A stretch of 64,000 nucleotides of DNA from Talpa occidentalis (GCF_014898055.3 NW_023605083.1:67201715-67265714); one strand, 5' to 3'. Positions 1 through 12,330 are shown, numbered from the stretch's first letter. Notes: generated by a model not told the origin, from the sequence alone. Program-made: numbers and translations.

Positions 1-84
1 GCTGCTCACTGAATAAACACAGTTGGTGGAGAAAGGGGAGGAGGCCCAAACGAGGCCCATCAGCTGTGCGGTCTTGGGGACAAG

Positions 85-240
85 GGGAAAATGATTGTGA
101 GTGTCCGCTGCCCATCTGTGAAATGGCAACAGTCAAATTCAACTCGTCGCGGGGTCATGGTCGGGACTCAATGAGATGAAAGATGCAACAGCCCCTCCTT
201 GTTATCTGGCCCAAACAGGGCCCTCAATCAGGGGCTGCTG
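85..240 (+). repeat. MIR-like SINE relic
   Basis: It carries the usual MIR core wording (cccatctgtgaaatgg, then actcaatgagatgaaagatgcaac). Boundaries are approximate and it is strongly diverged. Family assignment is from memory of the consensus. Confidence 0.5.
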
Positions 241-249
241 TGTTTTGGA

Positions 250-1580
250 AACGCATTTGTTCATTTTGCAAATATTTACCCCTCATTCTCCATGGGGGCT
301 GAAGGTTAAGTAGAAAGAAAAGAATAAAACAAACAAGGGTTTTTGTTCTTCTGGATATTCTAGTCTAGTTAATTTAACAGAGATTCGACAAGTCCTGGGA
401 TCTGTGTCTCTTCCTGTATCTATGACAGTCACTACCTATATGTACATATTTATGCCTATAACTCCATTTACTTCCATGTCTCTAATGTCTACATGTCTAC
501 ATCTATACCTATGTCTGTCACTCTCAGTATGTACATCAGCACCTGTCATTAAAGTGTGATAGATGGTTTCAAAGCACAGGGTACTATGAGAGCACATGGC
601 AATGGGGTTAATCTAATTGAGAGGGTGGGGTAGGAGCAGTACTTGGGGGAAGCAGATTACCCTGCAGAGTGTCAGGTCCTGAAGCCAAACCAGCCAGTGA
701 ACTGGTGAAGCCTGTGACACCTGGGCCTCCCCAGGAGTGTGGGGATACTGCACCCACCCCATCCCCACATGCATGCATGGTGACCTGTGGGGTCCCTTTC
801 ATTCCTGAAGCCATGGTTTCTCTGGCCAAAGTCCCTTGCTCTGATGACTCAGTCAGAGAAAGTCTCTTCTTTCCTCCCCACTCTATCTCCTGCCCCTTGT
901 AAATCCCATTACATTAAAACGGAAACAAAAAAAGATCAGTGGCAAACACTGAGGCTTGAGGATGATTTACTCATGAAATGTTCCCAGGGAGTCCAGAGCC
1001 CCTCCAGCTCTCATCTCAGAGAGGCTCAGGAGGATGGGCTCCAAGGTGGGGGGCTGGGTTCTCAGGAGCCTTTGCTTAGAAAGCCCAGATGGAGTATGCC
1101 CTGCTGTCCAAAGGAGGTAAGGGGCCCTGGTGCATCTGGACAGTGATGGGTGATGTCTCAGGGTCCTCGCCTCTAGGATTTCTAATGATACGTGTCTCTC
1201 CAAGGTAACAATGGGGTGGGGTGGGGGGGTAGGGAGGGAAGAAAGGAGACAGGGAAAGAGAGAGACAGAAAGAGACAGCAGGGAGAATGATTCTCTTTTA
1301 TCTACATTATTTTCACCTGAATAAATCATTGGACTGATACAATCACTAGGCACATGGGGAATAAATGCAACTGTGTTGCCATGAAGAAGCCCTGCCTCAA
1401 ACCCAGGCCCTGATGCTTATCACTGAGGAAACTGTAACAACTTATTCAAGGGCTGAGTCTGGACAGCCACAGCCATGGATAAACCACCTCAGTCTTAGGT
1501 TGCCATGAGGAGAGGCAAGGCTCTGTCATGTTCCCTGCAGTCCTGTGCTGGATCAATGTACAGACATTAGATTTGTATTA
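250..1580. other. Unique non-coding stretch
   Basis: No convincing exon is seen. Positions 405-545 are a decayed TCTA/TGTC-rich tract and 1205-1290 is purine-rich (GGGT, GAGACAGA). The short ORFs in both strands overlap each other and have no recognisable domain. Confidence 0.5.
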
Positions 1581-1608
1581 AATGAATGAATGAATGAATG
1601 AATGAATG
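1581..1608 (+). repeat. (AATG)n microsatellite
   Basis: Seven perfect AATG units in otherwise unique sequence. Confidence 0.95.
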
Positions 1609-2690
1609 CAAACTTCCATCAAGTTCTCTACTAAGCATCAAGCACTCTGCAGAGATGGCCACACTGGACATTTACAGCTGTGGTTACTGTTACACAACAG
1701 TGTTTCAAATCTGCTCTGAACATCATTCAAGCCTAAAGAAGACTTCTTAACTCGGTGCCCAGGAAGAAGTTAACCATTGGAGGAGCATCTGGGGTGCGTC
1801 TTAAAATAATGGATTTTAATGCCTTAAATCAAATGCAAAAAACATTAGAAAATAAACCATTTATCAAAGCATTGTTAGTCGATTGTACTATAATAATATA
1901 TGTGCTTCTTTATTGACACATTAAATGAAAAGATCTATGAACAGATATAATAGCAACCATAAATTGGAAGTTGTGATAAGCAAAAACTCTATTTGAAGAC
2001 ATCTGTGCCTGATGAAATATGATATTCGACTACATATGATTTCTCTCGGTGACAAAGTCACGGGTATAGAAGGAAAAGCTAAATTTCAGTGAGAGGTTGG
2101 CAAAAGTAAAAATGCATTATTTCCCCATGAAATTTCATGGCCCTCCAGCACCGGCCCTAGGCTGCAGCCTCTCCCTAGATTGACACTTTGATTGAGAAAG
2201 TTTCTCCCTGAATATGTGTCAGTCTGCAGATAGAACCAAAGCTTGGGTCTAGAGAAGAAAAGACAGGAAATAAAAGCTGTGCTGTGAGGCACACAAATCA
2301 TTTCTTTCTGGGAAATGTGGTGTAAGGAAAAAACAGATTTTGGCTTTAGGGAAAAAAAAATATTTCAGAGCTCTTAAGTCTATGTCCTTGCATACATGGC
2401 CTCCCTCTCTGATCCTCAGTTTCTTCATTTGTAAATGCATCATTGGGATGTCCCTTGGTGGGTTGGCTGGGAATGGGGTGAAATAAATGAGGTCATGCAC
2501 CATATGCAAAGATGCAATTGTTGGTTCTCTGTCCCACTTCTGCTCCTTCTAGGACGAGACGAGTTTATTGCAGCTCCCCATACTTAAAGTACTGAGGCTG
2601 CATTTCCACATTCCTTAGCACTTTAGGGTACCACTCCTGCTGTCGGACACTCCCATTCACAGTTGTCCAAAGCCCCTGCCCTCAAGAAGA
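1609..2690. other. Unique AT-rich non-coding stretch
   Basis: No repeat family is recognised. Positions 1800-2060 are AT-rich, with several TAAT-type motifs and no simple repeat, so they could be conserved non-coding DNA. No ORF of note. Confidence 0.4.
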
Positions 2691-3030
2691 GCATAGACTG
2701 GGGTGAGAGACAATAAGTAAATATTTATAATATGAAGCTGTGAACCCTCCCAGCATAAAACACATGAGATCCCAGAGAGGAAGCCTGGTTACTTCCTGGG
2801 CTGGTCCAGGAAAGCTTCCTGGAGGAGGCGCAATACATTGGCTCTTGAAGGAAGAAGAGGATGGTGGGGAAGGAAAAGGAAGGAAGAGGAATGGAGGAGG
2901 TGAGAGGCAGGACAGATGCAAGAGGCTAGTGCAAACACAGGCACGGGATGTGTTGCTGTAGAGCAGCAAAGTGGGAGAGAAGAACAGGGCAGGAGATGGA
3001 AAAGGGGCAGGGAGTCCATTATAAAGGTTG
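2690..3030 (+). repeat. Ancient interspersed repeat (L2-type, family uncertain)
   Basis: It shows phrases common to a very old mammalian repeat: a 'gaccaataagtaaat'-like start, 'aggaagcctggttacttcctgg', then GGAGG-rich text and 'gcaaacacaggcacggg'. Similar text recurs near 12.7 kb and 60.9 kb in this window. I cannot name the family with certainty. Confidence 0.35.
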
Positions 3031-4048
3031 TGGTGGTTTATCCATCATTTTCTAGTTCAGTCCCCTTCGCCTATCTTATTACCCCATCTTCCAAGTGAGA
3101 ATACCATGGTTAATTGTGGTGAAGTCACATACAACCCCACCATTTCCTAAAAGAGGAGCCATACCAGAATCAACAGCGAATCCATCTGTGCTCTGAAGTC
3201 CATGTCTACCACCAGCGTGGCATGGGATGGATGCCCTTCTAGAAGATGCCCTCCAAAGTCCCAATCAGGGACCAAAAGCTCTAGGAGCAGAACTTTGGTG
3301 ATCACACCCATTCTGCTTCCTCCCAGCCCCTTTTCCTTGCCTTGATTGCACGCCCTCCTCCTCTGACCCCACCCGTTGCATCCTCCAGCTGGAAGGTATG
3401 AACACAGGGAGTAGATGGTGATGACAGTGACTCCAGCCAGCCCTCCAGGCCTCTGTCACCCTGCAGACAGGCTGGGTTGAGGCCTGGGAGCTCCTCTCCT
3501 GTTCATGTCACCCCACATGCTCAGGCCACTGCTTCTGTCCCAGCCAGCACAGTGTTCTGGAGTCCCACACAGGGGTGGGGTGAGCCAGCCATGCTCCCCC
3601 TATAAAGCACAGGCCAGCAGCTTGTAGCAATACCTAGATCATAAGACTTGCTGCTGTTGCTGAGCCAGGGGAGAGTTTCTAAAAAGTGTTCAGAGGAATG
3701 GAGATGGGCAGCAACTTTTTTTTTTTTTTTCCAAACCCATCAGTTCTCCTTAGCCAGCACGAGTCGGACTCACCCTGCTGACAAATCCCTATTGTGTTTG
3801 AGAACATATTTGTTCTTTCATTTATCTGAACTAAATTAATCACACTCCCCATGGCCTCACCAAGAGGTTACTAATAATAGAACAACAGTGGAGACACAGA
3901 GCTCTCCACCTGTGCCATCTCAGGCAGCACTCACAGCCCTGCAAGAGAGGCACCTGCGGCCTTCTATACAGATGCAAAAACTGAGGCTCACGAGGTACAG
4001 AGATTTGATTCGGGTCCCTTGCCTATCAGGATCCAAATACAGCTCCGA
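3031..4048. other. Unique stretch with a T-tract and a probable MIR
   Basis: There is a T-run at about 3716-3731 and a probable MIR relic at about 3895-4022 (aaaaactgaggctcacgagg). The rest is unassigned and no exon is supported. Confidence 0.4.
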
Positions 4049-4325
4049 GGCCTGCCTGGTGGCCTAGGGATTAAGTCTCAGTGCTATTACGCTAAGGCCT
4101 GAGTTCAACCCCTGGCCAGGAAGCTACCCACACATGGCACAGCAGACCTCTCCTGTCTTACCCGCTGCTCCCCTCAGCAGTGTGTTTCAGTAGATTTGCC
4201 TGCTCTGCTCCGCACTCTGTCTCTGGTGAATCCTCTCACCCCCTGCACCTCTGGCCTATACCCCAGTTCCTCTATGCAAAACAACAACAACAACAACAAA
4301 AACACAAAACAAAACAAAAACCAAA
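4049..4325 (+). mobile_element. tRNA-derived SINE, older subfamily
   Basis: The head reads ggcctgcctggtggcctag (A-box region), followed by a degraded B box, the family body (cagacctctcctgtcttacc, ctctggtgaatcctctcacc, ccccagttcctctatgca) and an (AAC)n/A-rich tail. Flanks share roughly 'aaatagctc'. It is more diverged from the tRNA-like head than the copy at 22561. Confidence 0.85.
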
Positions 4326-4339
4326 AATAGCTCTGCTTA

Positions 4340-5425
4340 TCTAAGCTGGATATATTTCCCCCCCTTAAATTATAATCACCAAAATATTCATTTCCTACCC
4401 AACTGTTACTACCTTACAGTTGGGGGTTTGCACCTTATACCCACCTTTACCCATTTCAGCAACCTCCCAACCACCTCTGGCAACCACCAATCTGTTTTCT
4501 ATATCTATGAGTCCTCGCTTTTATTTTCCAGACTCCACATTAAAGTAAGACAAGAGAGTATTTGGTTTTCTATCTGACTTATCTCAGCCTAATGACTTCG
4601 GGTTTCAGTCAGGCACAGTTTCCCTCATTTCCTATGACTGAGGAATACATGGAGGATACACACATGTATCTCCATCACGTGTGGATTAATCCATCTCCAT
4701 CCTGATCCCTTCATCTCGATGGACTCTCAGATGGCTCGGATGTCCTGGCTACTATAGATAATGCTGTGGTGAAGACAGGGGCTGCAGGTATTTTTCTTGA
4801 AATAGCTATTATTTCCTTCAGTAAATGCCCAGAAATAGAATTGCTGGCTTGCATGTGATTCAATTTTTAAGTTTTTGAAGAGCCGCCATACATTTCCCCG
4901 TAGGGATGACACCAATTTACATTCCCCTAACAGCGCACACGACTCCCTCTTCTACACATCCTCGCCTACACGTGTCATTTCTTGCCTTTTTGGGGTTAGC
5001 CATTCTCATCACTGAGTGATATCTCGAGGTGGTTTTGCTTTGTGATATCTCAAGGTGGTTTTGCTTTGTGCCTCCCTGATGATTAGTGATGTCAAGGACC
5101 TCTTCAGGGGACTGTATGTCTTCTTTGGAAAAATGTCAGTTCCTCTGCCCATTTTTTAAATTGCATTTTTTTTCTATTGCATTATACAAGTTCTTTATAT
5201 GGTTTGGGTATTTACCTCTTATCAGATGTATGATTTGCAAATATCTTCTCCCATTCTACAGTGTCTTTTTATTGTATGTATGGATTTCTCTGCTGAACAG
5301 AAGCCTTTAAATTCAGTATAGTCCCACTTGCTTATTTTTGGTTTTGTTGCCTTTACTTTTTGGTGTCAAAAGCTAGAGACATGTTAAACTCCCAGACCTT
5401 CACACCACTGACTAAACCCATTTTT
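4340..5425 (-). mobile_element. Old LINE-1 (L1M-type) 3' fragment
   Basis: The reverse strand reads as decayed L1 ORF2 C-terminus and 3' UTR. Recognisable blocks include the 'ttagccattctcatcactgagtgatatct' region, 'cctctgcccattttttaaattg' and 'tcttctcccattctacagtgtc'. No reading frame survives. The 5' side is cut by, or runs into, the SINE at 5426. A 26-bp tandem duplication lies inside (5016-5067). Confidence 0.8.
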
Positions 5426-5690
5426 AAAAAAAAAGATTTATTTATGCATACAAGTGCTGGGGTGTAAGCCAGAGGTATGGGGGTGAGAGGATTCACCAGA
5501 GACAAAGTGGGGAACAGAACAGACAGATTGACTGAAATACACCGCTGAGGGGAGCAGCGGGTGCGGCAGGAGAGGTCTGCTGCGTCAAGTGGGTCAGCTC
5601 CCTGGCTGCCGAAGATCACACTCATGCTGCAGTGGCTTCTGGTAGTTTCATAGTGCTGAGACTTAACCCCTGCACCACCAAGGAGGCCCC
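5426..5690 (-). mobile_element. tRNA-derived SINE, older subfamily
   Basis: Reverse orientation: A-rich tail (aaaaaaaaagatttatttatgcatac) on the left and the tRNA-like head (ggtgcaggggttaagtct in sense) on the right. It sits in the old L1 fragment. Flanks aaccca/aacccc suggest an eroded TSD. Confidence 0.85.
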
Positions 5691-7470
5691 GCAACCCCTT
5701 TCTTAAGTGTTTCCAGCCCAAATGCTCCATGAGCAACCTGACAGGCAGCACAGGGGCTGCCAGGAGAAAGGAGGAGGAACAAAAGGAGGACTTGGGGAGA
5801 GAGGAATGGAAGAAGGGTGACCAGGTTTTTATTTTCCCCTCCAGAATTTGTGAAGGCAGGGACCTGGGCACTCCCAAGGACCCAGCAAGACAGGGGTGGT
5901 ACATGTCAGTTGGGTATTTAAATGAATAGTCAGGTAGATAAACAAACTACATGAAAACTCATTGAGGAATTAATGGAAGAATGAATGTCACTGGTTCACT
6001 TCCCTGGTAAACTGATCTTTGTATCTGGGCTTTCAAGAGTTGAGACTGCATACCTTTGATGCTTCTTTCTTTGGGAATTACAAGACCACTGTTTTGAGGG
6101 AGATGAGAAGATAGAAGGAAAATCAATCTCAGCCCATGAAGAGCCCTTGAAATGGAGAGTTGGTGGCTAGATAGAGGATATCCAATGAGTAGCTACTAAT
6201 GCAAGATGAGTGAGACTTAGAGATGGGCTATATAATAGCATCTGTTGTTAACAAAAGGACTAATGCATTTAATAATGTATTTGGGGGATAGATGTCTTGG
6301 TAAGTGTTATTGCCACAAACCAATCACCAAACCAAAAAACTGAAGGGCCAGGAGGAAATTGTGGGAGGAGTCTTGGACTGGAAATGATTTCAGAGTTATA
6401 TGTATATGTCCAAACATCAAATTATATACATTAAATATCGAGCAGTTTTTAACATTTCAATTATACCTCAATGCAGCTGTTAATCATTGCAACTAAAAGA
6501 ACCCTGGAAGGACTGTGATGTTCTCCAAACTTGATATTCATGAGAGCAGTCACCAGCCTGGAATGTCTCTCTCTATGTGTGCCCTTCAAGTGGCCTCCTT
6601 CCTCCATTTCTTGAGCCTCAATAACCTCCTGACTATAGATGGACAAAGCCCTGTGCTGTCTAGGCCAGTTCCATGTGGCAGACTCGGGCCCAGGCAGAAA
6701 TTCTTCCAAGTTCCTGGAAGGGAGTGAGTGGACACTTCCTTCTTCAGAACTAGACTCCCACAGAACTAGACACATTCAGGGACACCCACAGAACACACAA
6801 TGCTCTGTAATACCTAAACACTTCCTGAGCAATGTGACTGAACTGGGAATGAGGGGAAAGCACTGGACTGAGAGCTGGGAGCATGGATTTCAAATTGGTT
6901 CTGCCCCCAACTCACTGTGAGTAAATGGGCCATCCCTACTCTTCTCTGGCCTCAGTTTACCCATCTGGGAAGAGAGGGCTGGATTTCATGCTCCCTCAGC
7001 TTGCTTTCAATGTGAACTACCTCAGAAATCACTTGACTTGCTGAGTGAGGAGGGTTTTGAGGTTCCTGTGCCCAGCTGCCCTGTATTTCTGGATATCCTG
7101 GGGAAAGTATCCTAATCCTCAGACTGGCAGCCCACTGCTTCTGCCTCAATCAGAACCAGAGGCTGGGAGATTTGTAAGGAGGAGTCCAGTGGGCAGAGGC
7201 CTCCTCCCCACCACTGGGCTGGCCACCTCTATCTCCAGCTGATTCCACATTCAGGCCACATTTGGGGAGTAGCCACTTTTTTCCAGGTACTGTCAGAGGC
7301 CAGTGGAAGTGTGCAGACATGACCCTTGTCTGCTAAGACCTTCCCTTTCAAGGGAGGAGAGAGGGAAGTATACACTGAAATACAATAATCCAGTGTGTGT
7401 GCAGAAGGGCCAAAGGACTATCCCCGAGCTCAGCACCTTTCTAAAGGGTCCCTTGTACGTGGGCAGTGCT
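5691..7470. other. Mostly unique stretch with old relics
   Basis: Positions 6395-6480 end with L1M-like 3' UTR wording (catttcaattatacctcaat). Positions 6850-7000 look like a MIR (ctggcctcagtttacccatctggg). Neither strand has an ORF with recognisable homology. Confidence 0.45.
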
Positions 7471-7474
7471 TCAT

Positions 7475-7585
7475 CCAAGTGATGGCACACACGTCATTTT
7501 ATTGGGCTGTCACAGTTTTCCCTGGTCTTGATGCTTCTACTTGACAGATGAGAAAACTGAGTCCCTGACAAGAAGAATGTCTCAC
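7475..7585. repeat. MIR/L2-like relic
   Basis: Contains 'gacagatgagaaaactgagtcc', the most conserved part of MIR-type relics. Boundaries are uncertain. Confidence 0.5.
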
Positions 7586-7880
7586 TTAAAATTAGCCCTG
7601 CTGATTTCTTGGACAGTATCCATGATGGCCCACAGAGATGGGAAGGGGGTCTTCCTGGAGGTGAGATGTTTTAGAAGGCTTTGAGTGTGGCTGAGGGATG
7701 AGAAGGATACACCCACAGTAGAATGTGTAGGGAGTAGAGGGGGCCAGAGGCTAGCAGGGAACCTAAGAATAGAATCCTAGCCCATGATGTAGGGAAACCT
7801 ATCCTATAATACAGGTGTGGGGAAAAGAGAAAACCACTAATGTTGTTAGAGAAAACTAAGGAGTAAAATGTGGAGAGAGT

Positions 7881-8105
7881 GGGCCTCCTTAATGGCACAC
7901 AGGGTTAATTAGACACTATGAAGCTATCCTCAGCCACATGGAGCAGCAGACCTCTCCTGTCTCACCCACTACTCCCCTCAGCAGTATATTTCAGTGGCTC
8001 TTCCTGTTCTGCTCCCCACTCTGTCTCTGGTGAATCCTCTCCCCCCCTGCAACTCTGGCCTGCACCCCAGCTCTTGTATGCATAAATAAATAAATCTTTG
8101 AAAAA
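7881..8105 (+). mobile_element. tRNA-derived SINE, older subfamily, internal deletion
   Basis: The head (gggcctccttaatggcac) is followed by a shortened tRNA-like part, then the normal body and tail (gcataaataaataaatcttt). Flanks aaaatgtggagagag and aaaatatggagacag are a plausible mutated TSD. The next SINE is inserted directly behind its tail. Confidence 0.85.
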
Positions 8106-8118
8106 ATATGGAGACAGA

Positions 8119-8411
8119 GGGCCTCCCCGTTGGTGCAGCAGTTGAGCGCTGGGTTGCGAAGCTGCCCGCAGCCTCTGCAGCACCGGTTTAATCCCCGGCT
8201 GCCGGGAGAGGGTCCTACATGGTGCGTAGACCTCTCCTGCCACCTTCTGCTCCCCTCAGCAGTGTATTTTGTTGGTCTACCTGTTCTGCTCCCCTCTCTG
8301 ACTCTGGTGAATTCTCTTACCCTCCTGCGCTTCTGACTGTACCCAGTGCTTATATAAATGAATGAATGAATGAATGAATGAATGAATGAATAAATAAATA
8401 AATAAATAAAT

Positions 8412-8480
<69 letters not shown>

Positions 8481-8486
8481 CTTTAA
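8119..8486 (+). mobile_element. tRNA-derived SINE, younger subfamily, microsatellite tail
   Basis: The head has a good A box (tggtgcagcagttgagcgct) and a B-box region (ccggtttaatccccgg). The body ends in 'tgtacccagtgcttatata'. The tail has expanded into a compound microsatellite. The TSD aatatggagacaga lies before the head (8105-8118) and after the tail (8491-8504), so this copy jumped into the tail end of the SINE at 7881. Confidence 0.93.
8356..8480 (+). repeat. Compound (AATG)n-(AAAT)n-(AGAT)n microsatellite
   Basis: Three tetranucleotide blocks follow each other in the SINE tail: AATG, then AAAT, then about 17 GATA units. The transitions differ by one base per unit. It is likely polymorphic. 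Confidence 0.97.
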
Positions 8487-8539
8487 AAAAAATATGGAGA
8501 CAGAACAATGTGGAACACTGAAAATCATTCGGGATCCCA

Positions 8540-8720
8540 GTGAGAAGAGTTAGAACTGGAATCCCAGCTGTGTTTGGATCCCAGCTATGTTTGAATCCCA
8601 GCTGTGTGTGACCTTGAGAGAGTCACTTGGTTGAACTGACCTTGATTTCCTTTCTTCTCAAATGGAGAGGATAGTGCCAACCTCTCAGAATAGATATGAG
8701 AATAAAATGAGATCAACCAC
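8540..8720 (+). repeat. MIR-like relic with a short tandem triplication
   Basis: 'gtgtgaccttgagagagtcac' is the typical MIR core. Just before it, 'atcccagctgtgttt' occurs three times with small changes (about 8559-8610), a local expansion not normally part of MIR. Confidence 0.55.
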
Positions 8721-9215
8721 CTAAAGTACCTCTTCCCTTGCCCTACACAAAGCAAGAGTCTAGCCAGTGTAAATCTCCTTGTTCTGTGCATCTCAGTTAC
8801 CACCTGTAGAGGCTGCTATACATGCAAGTATTGACAGGTTAGAAGAACATGCCATTTTCCAAGAAACTCCAGCTGATGTAGAACACGAGGCACCTCTACC
8901 TGACTACAAAGAATTGCTTTACCGTATTAAATGAAATATTCCAAAAAAAACGTTGTATCCAGTCTATCAGCTATTTTGAAAAATATTTACTAGTGGATAA
9001 TGAATTATGACATTTATTAAAACACTAGCTAATCCACTGGCTGAATAAAAACTAGTGCTACTTTTTTCAGAGTTATATGCAGTACAATTTAATAAATGGA
9101 ATTTTTATGTGGCAAAAATCACCAGGTTATTTCCCGTTGATCCATAATTGCGAGGCTGTTAGACAGTCAAAATCTGACATGATGACTCATTTTTTTAGGA
9201 GCAATGTAATAAGTA
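8721..9215. other. Unique AT-rich stretch, possible conserved element
   Basis: No repeat is recognised. It has several TAAT-type motifs and an AP-1-type site (tgactca) near 9182. A regulatory role is inference only. Confidence 0.35.
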
Positions 9216-9330
9216 TCCATCTATCTGTCTGTCTGTCCGCCCATCCATCCATCCATCCGTCCATCCGTCCATCCGTCCATCCATCCATCCATTCATCCAT
9301 CCATTAATCTATCCATCCACCCACCCACCA
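9216..9330 (+). repeat. (CCAT)n/(CTGT)n-rich tetranucleotide repeat
   Basis: An impure run of ATCT, GTCT, CCAT and CCGT units ending in CCAC units. Interruptions suggest an old locus. Confidence 0.95.
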
Positions 9331-9869
9331 ATTATCACCTCTACCTATTCATTATATAATACTAAGTACTTGCTATATTTATACCTGTGCTATGAATGGT
9401 CAGACATATTAATCTGTGTCCTCTCTCCCTAATAAAGCCTGCAATCTTGAAGAACAAAATGACATGATAAAAGGGTTTGTGGGAGGTGGGAAATGGAGGC
9501 AGTAGCTTCCAATTTGGGATTCAGGGATGTGTGGGAGTTGGGTGTATGGATCAAGAAAGACTTTCTCTTCTGTGTTTGGAATTCTGAGCTGTGAACATGT
9601 ATACGCTTATTGAAAAATAAATATTTTTGTTAAAAAAATCACTGATGGTGCAGGCAGTAGAGGATGAAGAAGGAAATGGAGATTATGAACTGAAAGAAGT
9701 CATTATAAGACAGTTGACATGGTAAGGCAAAAGCAAAGCATGAGAAAACCAGAGTCAAAGAAAGTGGAGTTGAAAAATGAAAACCTTAAGTTGAAGCTAT
9801 TCTCCAAAAGCTTGCCTATGTCGTAATTTGCATCTATTTGACAAGAAGGTAGTTTCTACCAATCAAATA
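9331..9869. other. Unique non-coding stretch
   Basis: Nothing recognisable beyond an A/T-rich patch near 9615-9640. Confidence 0.4.
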
Positions 9870-10570
9870 GTGTTGTCAAATTATAATTCTCAGTGTTGAT
9901 GGGTATATAGTGAAATGTTATTTTTCTCATTCTACTTGTGTTATGATAAATTGCCAAAATTGATGATAAGCAATTTGGCAAAACATTGCAAAACTGCTGA
10001 AGTCCTGTTCATATAGTTTGACCTAGTAAATATATTAATATATTCTAAAGGAAAAATAACAAATCAGGTAAAGAAGTAGGCACAGATATGGTCATTACAG
10101 CATCTTCTATATTGGGGTTAAAAGTGGAGATGATGTAAATATTCAACAGTGATAATGCAGTTATGAACATTTATTGTTCATTCATGCAATAAGATACATG
10201 AAAATTAAAAATTATGATTTCCAAATATAGCTAATAGTATGGAGATTCTTATGATACCAAGTTTTTTTAAAAAAGATTTATTTATTTATGCATACAAGAG
10301 CTGGGGTACAGGCCAGAGATGTGGGAGGTGAGAGAATTCACCAGAGAGAGTGGGGGACAGACCAGGTAGACTGACTGAAATACACTGATGAGGGGAGTAG
10401 CGGGCAAGACAGGAAAGGTCTGCTTCGCCATGTGGGTTGCTCTCTGGCCAGCTGGGGATCGAACTCTTGTTGCAGAGGCTGAGGACAGCTTCATAGTGTG
10501 ATGCTTAACCCCTTGTGCCACCAGGGAGGCCTGATACCAAGTTTTTTAAAGAAAAAATTATATATACACA
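9870..10570 (+). mobile_element. Old LINE-1 3' UTR fragment (L1M-type)
   Basis: It has the wording of old L1 3' UTRs: a 'caatttggcaaaacattgcaaaa' area, 'tcattacagcatcttctatatt', then 'gattcttatgatacc'. It is interrupted by the SINE at 10268. Non-coding. Confidence 0.65.
10268..10531 (-). mobile_element. tRNA-derived SINE, older subfamily
   Basis: Reverse orientation; the sense head lies at the right end (caccagggaggcc). The TSD tgataccaagtttttt is exact at 10252-10267 and 10532-10547, so both ends are known. Confidence 0.95.
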
Positions 10571-12180
10571 AACGCACGGATGGAATAGGGAAAAAAAAAT
10601 ACTGCAAGGAAGTGACATTTCACTGGGTCGGGAATGGGTATGGGGGTGAGGCTGTAAGGTAGGTAGCACTGTTCTCAACATACACATGTGTACACTGGCT
10701 ACAGCTTTGTAGATTTATCAGTCAAGTTGTCTTGTATTAACTGTTAGCTTACAGGTGAGCATGTGAGCTGAGAATTAGATCAGTCAGATATTTACTCCTG
10801 GGACTCTGAATATTAAGCAGAATGACATGAAGGCTGAGGACGTGGAAATCAATTACTCAGAAACTATCCATGCTGGTGTGCCTTGGAAGTTCCACTGCAT
10901 GGGATGTCTACTTCGGCTTGTTGACTGTATAAAAATGTCAGCAACTGGAGGTTTCCGAACAAGGGGATGATATTAGTGGAGCCACTTCTATAAGCAGTTA
11001 GGGAAGAATTCAATTCAAAGCTTCTAGTCTTGGTTCAGCATGTCCTAAGTTTTGCCAACAGAAGAGTCAAACTTTCAAGTTTTTTGGAAAAGGGTGTTGA
11101 AAGGACAGTTTCAGGCAGGAGGGATGCCCGTCTTCCGCATTCTAAGAGCGACCAGCAGAGGGCAGAAGACAAGAGCAGGAAGCCCTCCATCAAAGCCCAG
11201 TGTACACATGGAGGAGCATCAGCAAGTCGAGGGAAGGTGAAAAAGCAGAGAATGTATTCTGAGACAATGTTAATAGAGTTGTTTGATAAACTCACTCTCA
11301 CAGTCAGTCAATCAGGGAGGCAGACATCAGGAAGCCCTTTTTCTTACAAATGCAGAGCCCAAGCTGGGGAACTTGTGCTGGGGGTGGTGTAAAAGGGGAA
11401 GTGGGGAGGTCTTGGAGTACAGGAAAATCTTGAATCTAGCTTCAAGTGCTCTTCCCAGCTGCCGATGTGTGAGATCCTAACCGTCAGATCCTAACCCATT
11501 ATAAATAATGCTGTGATGAATAGTTTTGTGCATGACTTTACCTGAATTACCCATTTTTATTGAAGAAGGTATGATATGATCACTAGGTCAAACTGTATGA
11601 ACACTCCCATTTTATAAGGCTGTAATTTTCTATTTTCAATAGGATTGTTTACTTAGTCATTTGACAGCATGCTAATCCATTCATTCATTTATTCAACAAA
11701 TATATATTAATAGCCACTACCTATATTTACTGCTAGCTTAGGCTTGTGCAGGAATTAAGGAAAATTGGTCTTCATGACAAAAGACAGGGTAATGTTCAGG
11801 GAGGATGGGGGAGGTGGGGCCTTCTCACTTTTGGGCTTATTCCCTGGTCTCCAGCCCTATGGATCTAGGCAGTTCTGCAACAGTAAGTAGCAAAGAACCT
11901 AGTCCTGGCCACAGACAGGCTGTCAGAGAGATCCAGGCACAGGGGATGAGATAATTATCCACCCACAGGCCTGCTCTACCTGTCTTGTTCTAGACAAGGT
12001 GACTATTTTTTTGGCCTCCTGGGGTCTCAGAAAGAAAGTTCATGGGAGAGGAACTGGAGACAGCTCCAGGAGTCAGTCACATGGTGTGTGAAGCACTGAA
12101 CACAGACTGCACTGTGCATTAGCAGTGGGGAGCAAATTGTGCTCTCTATGTCGGTGGGGGAAGAACATGACATTTCAGAA
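10571..12180. other. Mostly unique stretch with an L1M scrap
   Basis: Positions 11495-11650 resemble a reverse-strand L1M fragment (ataaataatgctgtgatgaa, gtatgatatgatcactaggtc). The 120-residue ORF at 11030-11392 overlaps ORFs in other frames and has no known domain. No exon is claimed. Confidence 0.4.
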
Positions 12181-12184
12181 ATAT

Positions 12185-12330
12185 TAAAAGATATTTACTG
12201 AGTATCTACTATGTGCCAGGTGTCGATAGCAGTCAAGAGGTGTAAAAAAGAGCCTCTTCCCTCATGGTGTTTGTATTTAAGTGGGAGGAAACTAACATCA
12301 GATACTTGAACGAGGATTTCATCTCAATGG
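12185..12330 (+). repeat. Ancient L2-type relic
   Basis: 'tttactgagtatctactatgtgccagg' followed by 'ctcttccctcatggtgttt' is characteristic of a very old mammalian repeat. Boundaries are uncertain. Confidence 0.45.

Noticed and set aside
9216..9330. CRISPR-like array
   Set aside because: Four-base units without spacers, in a mammalian genome; it is a microsatellite.
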